Shown here one piece after another: positions 17,165 to 25,080 of a stretch of DNA of 64,000 nt. Numbering within the stretch: the first letter of the stretch is position 1; every line of letters starts with the position of its first letter. Source of the DNA: Mycolicibacterium rhodesiae JS60 (GTDB taxonomy: Bacteria; Actinomycetota; Actinomycetes; Mycobacteriales; Mycobacteriaceae); NCBI GenBank assembly GCA_000230935.2, contig AGIQ01000005.1, positions 124,001-188,000 of the forward strand, read 5' to 3'. Below the pieces are notes generated by a model that ran no database searches, was not told where the DNA came from, and saw nothing but the letters and a program-made list of their open reading frames with translations. The position numbers and the translations under genes were made by a program.

Positions 17165-17638
17165 TCAGCCGCTGTGGCCGCGGCGGTCCTCCTGGCTGAG
17201 GTAGTTCTGTGCAAGGTGGGTGACGTGGTCGGGCAGTTGTCCACTGGCCACATCGGCCACGCTGGTCTCCTCGAGCACCGAACGCATGCTGGCCCGCAGC
17301 GCCCGCCACACATCGGTCAGCGCCGCCGTCGGCCCGCTGTAGGGCAAGTCCCCGAGCCCGATGTCACGAACGCTCGCCAACGGCCCGTCGATGCAGCGCA
17401 GCACGTCGGCGATGCTGATGTCCGCGGCCGGGCGCCCCAGCTCGTAGCCGCCGTCGCGGCCGCGGTGGCTGCGTACCAGCCGGTCGGTGCGCAGGTCGGA
17501 CAAGATGTCGACCAAGAACTGCGCGGGGATGCCCTGTGCCTTGGCCAGATCCTCGGTCTTGACCAGCGCACCGGTGTCGACGGAGGCGAGCTGGATCATG
17601 GCGCGGACGGCGTACTCCGCCTTCGCTGACATCCGCAT
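17165..17638 (-). CDS. Rrf2-family transcriptional regulator (Rv1287-like)
   Basis: DNA-binding protein of 157 residues starting MRMSAKAEYAVRAMIQLA, the Rrf2 winged-helix entry. It continues through GIPAQFLVDILSDLR, RSHRGRDGGYELGRP (wing) and SIADVLRCIDGPLASVRDIG. Only one Cys (in VLRC) is present, so it lacks the three-Cys Fe-S motif of IscR/NsrR; CymR-type regulators of sulfur metabolism also lack it. In M. tuberculosis the homologue is next to cysN/cysD. Here cysNC lies 4.5 kb away with four genes between, so a role in sulfur control is plausible but inferred. Confidence 0.85.
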   Translation of the reverse strand: MRMSAKAEYAVRAMIQLASVDTGALVKTEDLAKAQGIPAQFLVDILSDLRTDRLVRSHRGRDGGYELGRPAADISIADVLRCIDGPLASVRDIGLGDLPYSGPTAALTDVWRALRASMRSVLEETSVADVASGQLPDHVTHLAQNYLSQEDRRGHSG

Positions 17639-17678
17639 GCCGCGAATTCTGCCACTGCCGCCTGCGCAGCCGGCCTGT

Positions 17679-18761
17679 CTAGCGCCGATGCGCCCGGTGC
17701 GGCCCCGGCAGCGTCGGCAGTTTGGGCGGCGCCGGCAGGGCCTTGCGCACGACGTCGCCGAGGCGCTCCAGCGAGCTGCGTGCCTGGTTCAGCGACGCCT
17801 CAGCGCGCTGCCGGAGCTGGGGCTGCGCCGCCTTCTTGGCGGGAACGGCCTTGTTGCCGTCGGTCAGATCGGTGGCGCCGTTGACGGTCGTCGACTTCTT
17901 CAGGTCCGGGTCGGTCTGGGCGGTCGAATCGTCGGCGGCAGCAGACTTGGCGGTTGTCGCGGATGCACGGCGGTGGCCCAGAGCGACGCGAAGCGATGTC
18001 GGACGCTCGGTCGTTGACGGCCGGGTGACCTGACTGATCCTCGGCGGGGTCGGCAGGGAGCGCCGGATGCGATCGGCCAGCTCGGTCAGCTGTTTACGGA
18101 CTCCGGCGCGGATCGCTTTGACGACCATCGACGGTGGGCCGACCGGCGCGACCGCCGTGCGCAGGGCAGTCGTGATCGCGGAGTTGACGTCACCGTGGGT
18201 CAGCCGGGCCAGTGAGTCGGCGATCTGTTTGGGTTCGGCCGCGCCAAACGTCTCGGCCGCATCGGTGGCCTCGACCGCCCGCACGCTCACATAGCCCACG
18301 TAGTCGGCGACCGAGGAGACAGTGTGTTGCAGCGCGGGATCTTCGACGGGTGCGGCCGGAGCTCTGGCCGCCGAGACGTTCACCGGCCCGCCACCGAGCA
18401 GATCGACGACGGCCGTCGGTGGCACCGGCGGCGGGGGCATCGGCGCGGGCGTTCCGTCCACGGCAGGCCGGACCCGCAGCGCTCCCTCGACCGCCCGCCC
18501 GCCGAACAGGGTCACGTTGGTGACCACGCCGGCCACCGATTTCTTGAACAGGTTCGCCGGAGTTGTCTCGGCGGGATTCTTCGTGATCGTTTCGAGCAGA
18601 GCCTGATCGAGCGCCGCGCTGGATGTCGTGCTGTCCATCGAGAGCTTCACCGAGGGAACGCGAACGTCCGACGGCGGTGCCGAAACCGGGTTGGCAACCA
18701 CGATGGTGGCGCCCACGAGCGCCGCCCCCGTGGTGAAAATCGCGCCAAATCCCCGCCGCAC
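17679..18761 (-). CDS. Secreted protein of unknown function, Ala/Pro/Val-rich with basic C-terminus
   Basis: Exported protein of 360 residues. GTG 18761 is the start: AGGAGG lies 10 nt upstream, and the frame then gives a signal peptide, (M)RRGFGAIFTTGAALVGATIV, ending near VANPVSAPPS. The mature part has a proline-rich stretch (APMPPPPVPPTA, about 110-120), alternating Ala-rich helices, and a long Lys/Arg-rich, probably disordered C-terminus finishing PGPHRAHRR. No cysteines or enzyme motifs were seen. It is the second gene with the promoter element shared with the secreted-protein gene at 18935-20125, so they are probably co-regulated and may be distant relatives. Confidence 0.75.
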   Translation of the reverse strand: MRRGFGAIFTTGAALVGATIVVANPVSAPPSDVRVPSVKLSMDSTTSSAALDQALLETITKNPAETTPANLFKKSVAGVVTNVTLFGGRAVEGALRVRPAVDGTPAPMPPPPVPPTAVVDLLGGGPVNVSAARAPAAPVEDPALQHTVSSVADYVGYVSVRAVEATDAAETFGAAEPKQIADSLARLTHGDVNSAITTALRTAVAPVGPPSMVVKAIRAGVRKQLTELADRIRRSLPTPPRISQVTRPSTTERPTSLRVALGHRRASATTAKSAAADDSTAQTDPDLKKSTTVNGATDLTDGNKAVPAKKAAQPQLRQRAEASLNQARSSLERLGDVVRKALPAPPKLPTLPGPHRAHRR

Positions 18762-18807
18762 GGTGTGCTCACCTCCTGGCGATTCCAGGCCCATTGCCGG
18801 CTTAAGA

Positions 18808-18830
18808 ATACCTGAGAAGAAGCTAAGAGA
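18808..18830 (-). promoter_or_regulatory. Shared direct-repeat promoter element, copy 1
   Basis: 23-bp element located 46 nt upstream of GTG 18761. It matches the copy at 20170-20192 at 20 of 23 positions. Read on the minus strand it contains TCTTAGC and TCTCAGG half-sites spaced 11 bp, followed by a possible -10 TATTCT. An 11-bp direct-repeat period is typical of OmpR-type response regulators such as MprA or PhoP. Confidence 0.6.
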
Positions 18831-18881
18831 GGAGCCCCAATTTTGGGACATTTAATTCGCATAATTTGACGCAAACGAAAA

Positions 18882-18921
18882 GCAAGGTGCCCCTCCTTTC
18901 GCAAAAGGAGGGGCACCTTGC
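18882..18921 (-). terminator. Strong intrinsic terminator after the secreted-protein gene
   Basis: Perfect 18-bp inverted repeat (18882-18899 and 18904-18921) with a 4-nt loop, located 13 nt after the stop of the gene at 18935-20125. On the minus strand the stem is followed by TTTTCGTTTG, giving a canonical L-shaped terminator, unusual in mycobacteria. The stem also carries AAAA just outside the other arm, so weak action in the other direction is possible. Confidence 0.88.
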
Positions 18922-18934
18922 CAATGCAATGAAT

Positions 18935-20125
18935 TCAGTCCGCGGACTGGGCTGCCGAAGCCTTGGCAGCCGCCCTCTTGGAACCGCCGACGCCGTGCTT
19001 GGCGCCGGACTTCGTCGACTCGCTCTTGGCGTGAGTACCGCCCGAGTTGTCGCTGGCGGAGGCACCGTTGCCACCGCCGGAGCTTCCGTTGCTGGCGCCG
19101 GCTCCGCCTTCATCAGCGGGCGACGATTCCTGCACGGCCGCGACGCGCAGCGCCGACGCTGACGGGCTCTGGACCGCGGAAGCAGGCGGTGGGACCGGCG
19201 GGGCCGATCCGGTCTGCGACAGCGCATCTGCAATTCCGTTGACGGCAAGCTGAATCTCACCGCGAATGCTCGGCACCACCGTTGCTGCCCCGGTCTGCAC
19301 GCCCGCACCAACGGTCAGGTTCAGGATCGTGCCCGGAATTCCGTTCTTGCCAAGGAATCCGTCGACGACAGCATTCCAGGTTTCCTCGGCATTGAGGTTC
19401 GTCAACCCGGTGATCACGTTCTGCGCGACGGTGCTGAACGAGGCGGCGAGTACCTGAGCCTGTCCCAAACTGCTTTGAACGACCAGGTTGACCAGGTCGG
19501 GAACGGCAGATAGTAACGCTGTTCCCCTGGCGACCGCGTTGTCGAGCAGGTAGTTGCCCGCGTCCAGCGCGGTCTGGCCGGCCTGCACGAACGGAGCAAC
19601 GATCGCGGCTTGCAACGTGGCGACGGCGCCCGGGATATCGCCGGACAGCGCCTGCTGGGTTGCGGTGACGAATGCCCCTGGCAGGTTCCACACCGCTTCG
19701 CTGGCAATCAACCCGATGGTTGTCGCGGCGTTCAGCGTGCTCGCCAGGGAATCTGCCCCGTTGAGCCCAAGCTGGGTGAGGATCGGCATGTGATCATTGA
19801 TCACCTGCGGCACGAGACCGACCGAGTCGAAACCGAAGATCGCCTTCGCGATGCCGACGCCGGTGGCATCGGCGAGCCCACCGAGGTCGGTGTAGCCAGC
19901 AGTCGTGTTATCGGAACTCAGCATCCACTGATTGAAGGAGCTGACCGTACCGAGAAGCTCGGACAGCGGGCTGTCGAAGCCCGCCAAGGACACCTGGGCG
20001 GCGGACGGCAGCTGCAGATCCGGCAAGGCGAGATTGGCCTGGGTTACGGGTGTCATCGCGATTGCACTGGCGCCAACGACAGCGGCAGTTCCCGCAATGA
20101 GCTGTGAGCGTATGGAAATTTGCAT
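18935..20125 (-). CDS. Secreted/cell-envelope protein, possibly GjpA-porin-like; function unknown
   Basis: Exported protein of 396 residues. ATG 20125 follows a GGGAGGG ribosome site. The signal peptide is MQISIRSQLIAGTAAVVGAS...TQA (about 1-31). The mature domain (about 32-300) is made of hydrophobic and amphipathic helices with segments such as GFLGKNGIPGTILNLTVGAG; the tail (about 310-396) is Gly/Ser/Lys-rich and disordered, ending AKASAAQSAD. I recall this kind of mycobacterial protein being labelled outer membrane porin GjpA, but I cannot confirm that and the porin role is unproven. It shares an upstream element with the next secreted gene and ends in a strong terminator, so it is its own transcription unit. 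Confidence 0.7.
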   Translation of the reverse strand: MQISIRSQLIAGTAAVVGASAIAMTPVTQANLALPDLQLPSAAQVSLAGFDSPLSELLGTVSSFNQWMLSSDNTTAGYTDLGGLADATGVGIAKAIFGFDSVGLVPQVINDHMPILTQLGLNGADSLASTLNAATTIGLIASEAVWNLPGAFVTATQQALSGDIPGAVATLQAAIVAPFVQAGQTALDAGNYLLDNAVARGTALLSAVPDLVNLVVQSSLGQAQVLAASFSTVAQNVITGLTNLNAEETWNAVVDGFLGKNGIPGTILNLTVGAGVQTGAATVVPSIRGEIQLAVNGIADALSQTGSAPPVPPPASAVQSPSASALRVAAVQESSPADEGGAGASNGSSGGGNGASASDNSGGTHAKSESTKSGAKHGVGGSKRAAAKASAAQSAD

Positions 20126-20445
20126 TTCAATCCCTCCCGGGCATGGGGTCAACACTGACATGGCTGAACATACCTGAGACGAACCTGAGAGAAAACGGTT
20201 ATTGACGTTTTTGCTACAAATTCCTTTTTTCGACCTGGTCAAATTTCTCTGAGGTGAACTGTCGGTGAACTCAGCTACTGCCATCTACATGCGACAACCG
20301 CACCAATCGACCTGACTGGCAAATCTTCATCTATTCGCTATCGACAGCACTTACGGCGTTTCGGGCCATCGCCAACCGTCCACAGAAGCCCGGTTTTCTC
20401 AGGTTCTGACGGCTTCTTTCTCAGCTAAGGCCCGGGGATCGGGCC
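20126..20445. other. Intergenic region upstream of the secreted-protein gene
   Basis: 320 bp, noticeably more AT-rich than its surroundings. It holds the shared 23-bp element (20170-20192), further CTCAG/CTGAG half-sites around 20248-20273, and a weak hairpin just after the isochorismatase-like gene. No gene was seen. Confidence 0.7.
20170..20192 (-). promoter_or_regulatory. Shared direct-repeat promoter element, copy 2
   Basis: 23-bp element located 44 nt upstream of ATG 20125. Read on the minus strand it is TCTCTCAGGTTCG then TCTCAGGTAT: two exact TCTCAGG half-sites 11 bp apart, followed by a possible -10 TATGTT. See copy 1 at 18808-18830. Confidence 0.65.
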
Positions 20446-20446
20446 T
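20428..20446 (-). terminator. Weak hairpin after the isochorismatase-like gene
   Basis: A 7-bp stem (AGGCCCG at 20428-20434 with CGGGCCT at 20440-20446) around a 5-nt loop, touching the stop codon at 20446. There is no T-run, so terminator function is uncertain. Confidence 0.4.
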
Positions 20447-21045
20447 CAGCCTGGGATGGTGGCTGCATCCGGCACCACCACGGCGAACAGATCGGTCAGG
20501 GCCGCGAGGCTCGCCACCTGCAGCGTGGCCGCCGGGATGGCACTGCCATCGACACCCGGCAACGCTCGCGTTGCCGTCGCGCCAGCAACCACCGTGGGCG
20601 CGTACCCGAGATTGAACGCTCCCCTGGCCGTGGAGTTGATGCACATGTGCGTCATGAACCCGCCGATGACCAGATTCTGAGCACCCACCGATTTGAGGTG
20701 TTCGTCCAGCGAGGTGTGGACGAACGAGTTCGGGTAGTTCTTGACCACGACCGGTTCACCATCGCGGGGCGCGACCCGGGACACGATCGCCCCGCTCTCG
20801 CCATTGACGTCGTACAGCGATCCGGGACCGTCGTCGTGCTGGATGTGGATCACCGGGATGCCGGCCGACCGGGCCCGGTCCAACAGTGCGGCAGCCTCGT
20901 CCAGTGCGGCCTGCACGCCCTCGAGTTCCATCACGCCGCGGGTGTACGTGTTCTGGCAGTCCACCAGAATGAGGGTCGAGGCCGCCAGGCTCGGCGGCTG
21001 CAGCGGAAGGCCCGCCATCGCGCGCAGGGTGTTGAGCTCACTCAT
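20446..21045 (-). CDS. Isochorismatase-family cysteine hydrolase
   Basis: Protein of 199 residues with the family's catalytic triad visible: Asp in LILVDCQNTY, Lys in VVVKNYPNSF and Cys in GGFMTHMCINSTARGA. The family includes isochorismatases, nicotinamidases and N-carbamoyl hydrolases; this one is likely an amidase-type hydrolase of unknown substrate. ATG 21045 was chosen because GGGGAG lies 9 nt upstream; a longer frame begins at 21078. It is the last gene on the minus strand before the secreted-protein promoter region, 110 bp after the cupin gene. Confidence 0.85.
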   Translation of the reverse strand: MSELNTLRAMAGLPLQPPSLAASTLILVDCQNTYTRGVMELEGVQAALDEAAALLDRARSAGIPVIHIQHDDGPGSLYDVNGESGAIVSRVAPRDGEPVVVKNYPNSFVHTSLDEHLKSVGAQNLVIGGFMTHMCINSTARGAFNLGYAPTVVAGATATRALPGVDGSAIPAATLQVASLAALTDLFAVVVPDAATIPG

Positions 21046-21155
21046 GGTCGGTGCTCCCCTCAGGTGCCGGTACGTCACAGCAATTCAAGACCATCGCGAT
21101 CAGACAGTAGCCACCGATCATGAGGGCGACTCCGTTTCCTCCGTCGCTGCGGTAG

Positions 21156-21383
21156 CTACAAACCGTCGGTGAACTCACCGTCGATCAGGATGAACGCGAT
21201 GCGGCAGCGGGCTCCGGATCGGTTTGCCCAGGCGTGGTTGGTCCCCCGTTGAATGACGATGTCCCCGGCTCGTACTCTCGTCTCGTCGTCATCGACTATC
21301 AGCGTGAGCCCGCCTTCCAAAACTATTCCGTAGTCGACGGTTTCGGTGCGATTCACCGAAATGGTGTCTGCGTGTCGGGGCAC
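21156..21383 (-). CDS. Short cupin protein, apparently missing the N-terminal half
   Basis: Protein of 75 residues containing the second half of a single-domain cupin: NRTETVDYGIVLEGGLTLIV, RAGDIVIQRGTNHAWANRSG and IAFILIDGEF. Full members of this type are about 150-180 residues and have another 70-90 residues before the HRTxTVDY strand, so this one looks truncated. A stop codon lies in frame nine codons upstream, and the cysQ stop is only 24 nt upstream of GTG 21383. It may be a functional minimal cupin or a remnant left by a deletion. It is probably the last gene of the cysD operon. Confidence 0.6.
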   Translation of the reverse strand: MPRHADTISVNRTETVDYGIVLEGGLTLIVDDDETRVRAGDIVIQRGTNHAWANRSGARCRIAFILIDGEFTDGL

Positions 21384-21407
21384 CTCAGCGGGTTCGACAG
21401 CTGGCCG

Positions 21408-22136
21408 TCAGCGGGTTACGGCCAGCACCGCCTCGGCATATTCCGGCCGACATACGACGACATCGGGCAGCAGTGGGTCGGGCCGGTTGTACTGCAGCGG
21501 CGATCCGTCGATCCGTGATGTGTGCAACCCGGCCGCACGAGCGACGGCGACCGGAGCGGCCGAATCCCATTCGTACTGCCCACCCGCATGTACGTAGACA
21601 TCGGCGATACCTTGCACCACAGCCGCGACTTTTGCTCCGGCAGAGCCCATTTCGACCAGCACACCGTTCAAGGCGTCCCGCACCTGCAGCGCAACCGCGG
21701 GCGGCCGCGTTCGTGACACCACGATGCGCGCAGCGGCCGGTGCCTGCGGCGGCGCAGCCACCGCCGGGGTGGCCAGGGTGACGTTCTGCGCCGGCAGCGC
21801 AATGGCACCGGCGACCAGCTCGCCGTCCTCCCACAACGCCACGTGCACGGCCCAGTCCTCGCGATCGAGTTCGGAGAACTCGCGGGTGCCGTCGAGCGGA
21901 TCCACGATCCACACTCGCCGGCTGCGCAGCCGGACCGGATCGTCGGCGCCTTCCTCGGAGAGCACGGCGTCGTCGGGTCGCGCCTGGGCCAGCGCCTCCA
22001 TCAGGTAGTCGTGAGAGCGCTTGTCGCCAGCGGCCTTTCGCTCCGCCCCCGTCGCCTCAGCCAGTTCGGCACGCACGTCGAGCAACAGCTTTCCCGCCTG
22101 GGTGGCCAGGTCGGCAGCCAGGTCGTGGTCGGTCAC
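21408..22136 (-). CDS. cysQ: 3'(2'),5'-bisphosphate nucleotidase CysQ
   Basis: Inositol-monophosphatase-fold enzyme of 242 residues that converts PAP/PAPS to AMP/APS and so recycles a product of sulfate activation. Metal-binding motifs: SEEGADD (about 60-66) and WIVDPLDGTREF (about 76-87), plus GQYEWDSAAPVAVARAAG near the C-terminus. The GTG start overlaps the cysNC stop by 4 bp (GTGA), indicating translational coupling. In M. tuberculosis cysQ (Rv2131c) lies elsewhere, so its place here in the sulfate operon is a clean functional link. Confidence 0.9.
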   Translation of the reverse strand: MTDHDLAADLATQAGKLLLDVRAELAEATGAERKAAGDKRSHDYLMEALAQARPDDAVLSEEGADDPVRLRSRRVWIVDPLDGTREFSELDREDWAVHVALWEDGELVAGAIALPAQNVTLATPAVAAPPQAPAAARIVVSRTRPPAVALQVRDALNGVLVEMGSAGAKVAAVVQGIADVYVHAGGQYEWDSAAPVAVARAAGLHTSRIDGSPLQYNRPDPLLPDVVVCRPEYAEAVLAVTR

Positions 22137-23983
22137 CGCTCACGCTCCAACAGGTCGATGACCTGCTGGGCCAGCTCGTCGCATCCGCGCTCCGGGGTCA
22201 GCCGCAGATCAGGGTTCTTCGGCCGCTGATAGGGGCTGTCGATCCCGGTGAAGTGGGTGATCTCCCCGGCCCGCGCCTTGGCGTAGAGCCCCTTGGGATC
22301 CCGCCGTTCGCAGTCCTCGAGCGGGGTGTCCACGAAGATCTCGAAGAACTCCACCCCCTGATCGGCGTGCACCTTGCGGGCCAGTTCACGGTGTTCCTCC
22401 AACGGACTGATGGCGGGCACCAGGATCGTCAGCCCGGCATCGGCCATCAGGGTGGCGATGTGGGCCAGCCGGCGCAGATTCTCGGCCCGGTCGGCCATCG
22501 AGAAGCCCAGGTCGGCATTGAGCCCGTGGCGCAGGTTGTCACCGTCGAGAATGTAGGCAGGGCAACCATGTTCCAGAAGCTTCTGCTCCACCAGCACCGC
22601 CACAGACGACTTGCCGGAGCCCGACAGGCCGGTGAACCACAGCGTTCGGCCTTTGGTCAGCCGGTCCCCGGCATCCACCAGCGACTGGTGGCGCACCGTG
22701 TTCGGCGACGCGATACGGGCCGCGGACGGCGCCGTATCGCGGACCATGCCCGCGGCGACGGTCACATTGGTGTCGGGATCGATCAGGATGAACGACCCGG
22801 TGGCGGCGTTGCGGGAGTACTCGTCGAGCAGCAACGGCACCTGCGTGCGCAGGGTCACGCGGCCGAGTTCGTTGAGTTTCAACGCCGTTGCGCTCTTGTC
22901 CCGGTGCAGGGTATTGACGTCGAGGCGATAGTCCAGAGCGCCGACCCGGGCCCGCGTCGTGCGAGTGGTCTGCTTGATGATGTAGTCGCGGCCTGGCTCC
23001 AGCGAGGAGTCGTCGGCCATCCAGCACACCGTGGCATCGAATTCCTGCGTGGGCGTTGGCTGGTTCTGCGGCCTGGCCAGCAGGTCACCGCGGGAGATGT
23101 CGATATCGTCGGCAAGGCTGATCGAAACCGCCATCGGCGGAAACGCTTCGGAGACCGGGCCGGTCGGACCGTCGATCGTGGTGATACGGCTGGTCTTTCC
23201 ACTGGGCAGCACGACGATTTCGTCACCGGGGCGCATCACACCGCTGGCGATGGTGCCCGCGTAGCTGCGGTGGTCGGCATGCTCGACGGTCTGCGGCCGG
23301 ATCACGTACTGCACCGGGAAGCGCACGTCGACGAGGTTGCGGTCGCCGGCGATGTAGACGTCCTCGAGGTGGCTCAGCAGCGGCGGACCGTCATACCAGG
23401 GCGCCTTGTCGGACTTGGTCACCACGTTGTCGCCGTTGAGCGCCGACATCGGGATGGTGGTGACGTCATGGATGTCCAGACGGGCGGCGAACGCGTGGAA
23501 CTCCTCGCGGATCCACTCGAAACGCTCACGGTCCCAATCGATGAGGTCCATCTTGTTCACGGCCAGCACGATGTGCTGCACGCCGAGCAGGGAGGCCAGG
23601 AAGGCGTGCCGGCGGGACTGCTCGAGCAGGCCGTGGCGGGCGTCGACGAGCACGATCACCAGTTGTGCGGTGGATGTGCCGGTGACCATGTTGCGGGTGT
23701 ACTGGAGGTGGCCCGGGGTATCGGCGATGATGAATTTCCGCTTGGCCGTTGCGAAATAGCGGTAGGCGACATCGATGGTGATGCCCTGCTCCCGCTCGGA
23801 GCGCAGCCCGTCGGTCACCAGCGCGAGGTCGGTGTAGTCGTTGCCGCGTTCGCGCGATGTGCGCTCGACGGCGGCCAGCTGGTCTTCCATCACGGCTTTG
23901 GAGTCGTAGAGCAACCGGCCGATCAGGGTCGACTTACCGTCATCGACAGATCCGGCGGTGGCAATTCTCAGAAGCGTCGCCAT
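22133..23983 (-). CDS. cysN: Bifunctional sulfate adenylyltransferase large subunit/APS kinase (CysN-CysC fusion)
   Basis: Protein of 616 residues. The N-terminal two thirds are the CysN GTPase: P-loop GSVDDGKST (11-19), switch region REQGITIDVAYRYF, DTPGHLQYTRNM and NKMDLIDW. The C-terminal third is APS kinase: P-loop GLSGSGKSS (about 452-460), DGDNLRHGLNADLGFS, and the FVDTPLEDCERRDPKGLYAKAR segment. With CysD it makes APS from ATP and sulfate, then phosphorylates it to PAPS. It lies 34 nt after cysD and overlaps cysQ by 4 bp. The length is normal for the mycobacterial fusion (Rv1286). Confidence 0.95.
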   Translation of the reverse strand: MATLLRIATAGSVDDGKSTLIGRLLYDSKAVMEDQLAAVERTSRERGNDYTDLALVTDGLRSEREQGITIDVAYRYFATAKRKFIIADTPGHLQYTRNMVTGTSTAQLVIVLVDARHGLLEQSRRHAFLASLLGVQHIVLAVNKMDLIDWDRERFEWIREEFHAFAARLDIHDVTTIPMSALNGDNVVTKSDKAPWYDGPPLLSHLEDVYIAGDRNLVDVRFPVQYVIRPQTVEHADHRSYAGTIASGVMRPGDEIVVLPSGKTSRITTIDGPTGPVSEAFPPMAVSISLADDIDISRGDLLARPQNQPTPTQEFDATVCWMADDSSLEPGRDYIIKQTTRTTRARVGALDYRLDVNTLHRDKSATALKLNELGRVTLRTQVPLLLDEYSRNAATGSFILIDPDTNVTVAAGMVRDTAPSAARIASPNTVRHQSLVDAGDRLTKGRTLWFTGLSGSGKSSVAVLVEQKLLEHGCPAYILDGDNLRHGLNADLGFSMADRAENLRRLAHIATLMADAGLTILVPAISPLEEHRELARKVHADQGVEFFEIFVDTPLEDCERRDPKGLYAKARAGEITHFTGIDSPYQRPKNPDLRLTPERGCDELAQQVIDLLERER

Positions 23984-24017
23984 CAGCTCTGCACTCTCTT
24001 CTTCGCACCAGCGCTCA

Positions 24018-24947
24018 TCAGAAATACCCTTCCCGCTTGCGGTCTTCCATACCGGCTTCGGAGATTCGGTCGTCGGCGCGGGTGGCGCCGCGTTCGGTCA
24101 GCCGCGACACCGCGGTCTCGGCGATCACCTCTTCGACGGTGGAAGCCGTGGACTCCACACAGCCGGTGCACGTCACGTCGCCGACGGTGCGGAACCGTAC
24201 CGCGGTCTCGAAGACTTCCTCGTCGGGATTCGGTTGCATGAATTCGTGCACGGCCAGCAGCATTCCGTCACGCTGGAACACCGGGCGGGTGTGCGAGTAG
24301 TAGATCGCCGGCAGCGTGATCTCTTCGGCGCCGATGTAGGCCCAGATGTCGTACTCGGTCCAGTTCGACAACGGGAAGACGCGGATGTGCTCGCCCTTGC
24401 GGTGGCGTCCGTTGTAGAGGTTCCACAGCTCGGGCCGCTGCGCCTTGGGATCCCACTGACCGAACTCGTCGCGGAAGCTGAAGACGCGCTCCTTGGCGCG
24501 GGCCTTCTCCTCGTCGCGGCGGGCACCACCGAAGGCGGCGTCGAACTTGTTCTCCCGGATGCCGCGAAGAAGTGTGACCGTCTGCAGCGGGTTGCGCGAT
24601 GGCCCGTTGTCCACCACGCGGCCGGCTTCGATGTCTTCCTCCACGCTGGCGACCACCAGTCGAAGTCCGTACTTCTCGACGAGCGCGTCGCGGGTGGAGA
24701 TCACCTCGTCGAAGTTGTGCCCCGTGTCGACGTGCATGACCGGGAACGGCAGGCGCCCGGGAGCGAAGGCCTTGATCGCCAGGTGCAGCATCACGATCGA
24801 GTCCTTGCCGCCTGAGAACAGCAGCACCGGCCGATCGAACTCGGCCGCGACCTCGCGGATGATGTGGATTGCCTCGGCCTCGAGCGACCGCAGGTGGCTC
24901 AGCTCGTATTGCCCCGGTGTGGGGCTTTCGACCACCGGACTTGCCAT
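24018..24947 (-). CDS. cysD: Sulfate adenylyltransferase small subunit CysD
   Basis: PP-loop ATP-pyrophosphatase of 309 residues. The motif LLFSGGKDSIVMLHLA (42-57) binds ATP, VMHVDTGHNFDEVI and the C-terminal RTVGDVTCTGCVES region are typical. ATG 24947 was chosen because GAGG lies 7 nt upstream and the protein then aligns with the usual start; a longer frame begins at 25016 inside the promoter. First gene of the cysD-cysNC-cysQ-cupin operon. A sigma-70-type promoter is visible at 25000-25029. Confidence 0.95.
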   Translation of the reverse strand: MASPVVESPTPGQYELSHLRSLEAEAIHIIREVAAEFDRPVLLFSGGKDSIVMLHLAIKAFAPGRLPFPVMHVDTGHNFDEVISTRDALVEKYGLRLVVASVEEDIEAGRVVDNGPSRNPLQTVTLLRGIRENKFDAAFGGARRDEEKARAKERVFSFRDEFGQWDPKAQRPELWNLYNGRHRKGEHIRVFPLSNWTEYDIWAYIGAEEITLPAIYYSHTRPVFQRDGMLLAVHEFMQPNPDEEVFETAVRFRTVGDVTCTGCVESTASTVEEVIAETAVSRLTERGATRADDRISEAGMEDRKREGYF

Positions 24948-24999
24948 GGATTTCCTCGTAAACTTGGTAGGATTGACCAGAATTACAAATCTAACCTGG

Positions 25000-25029
25000 A
25001 ATCTAGCGAGCAACACCCTGGTAAGTCAA
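25000..25029 (-). promoter_or_regulatory. Sigma-70-type promoter for cysD
   Basis: On the minus strand, -35 TTGACT (25024-25029) and -10 TAGATT (25000-25005) with an 18-bp spacer, giving a transcript leader of roughly 45-50 nt before ATG 24947. A second TAGATT follows 6 bp downstream. The stretch is unusually AT-rich for this genome. Confidence 0.6.
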
Positions 25030-25080
25030 GGTTTAGGCGCAGACGGCAAAACTGCAGGTCAAGCGGGTTATTTGAAACCG

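Noticed and set aside
22253..24241. 662-codon plus-strand frame across cysNC
   Set aside because: Antisense to a well-conserved CysN-CysC protein; Gly/His/Arg-rich with no domain or ribosome site.
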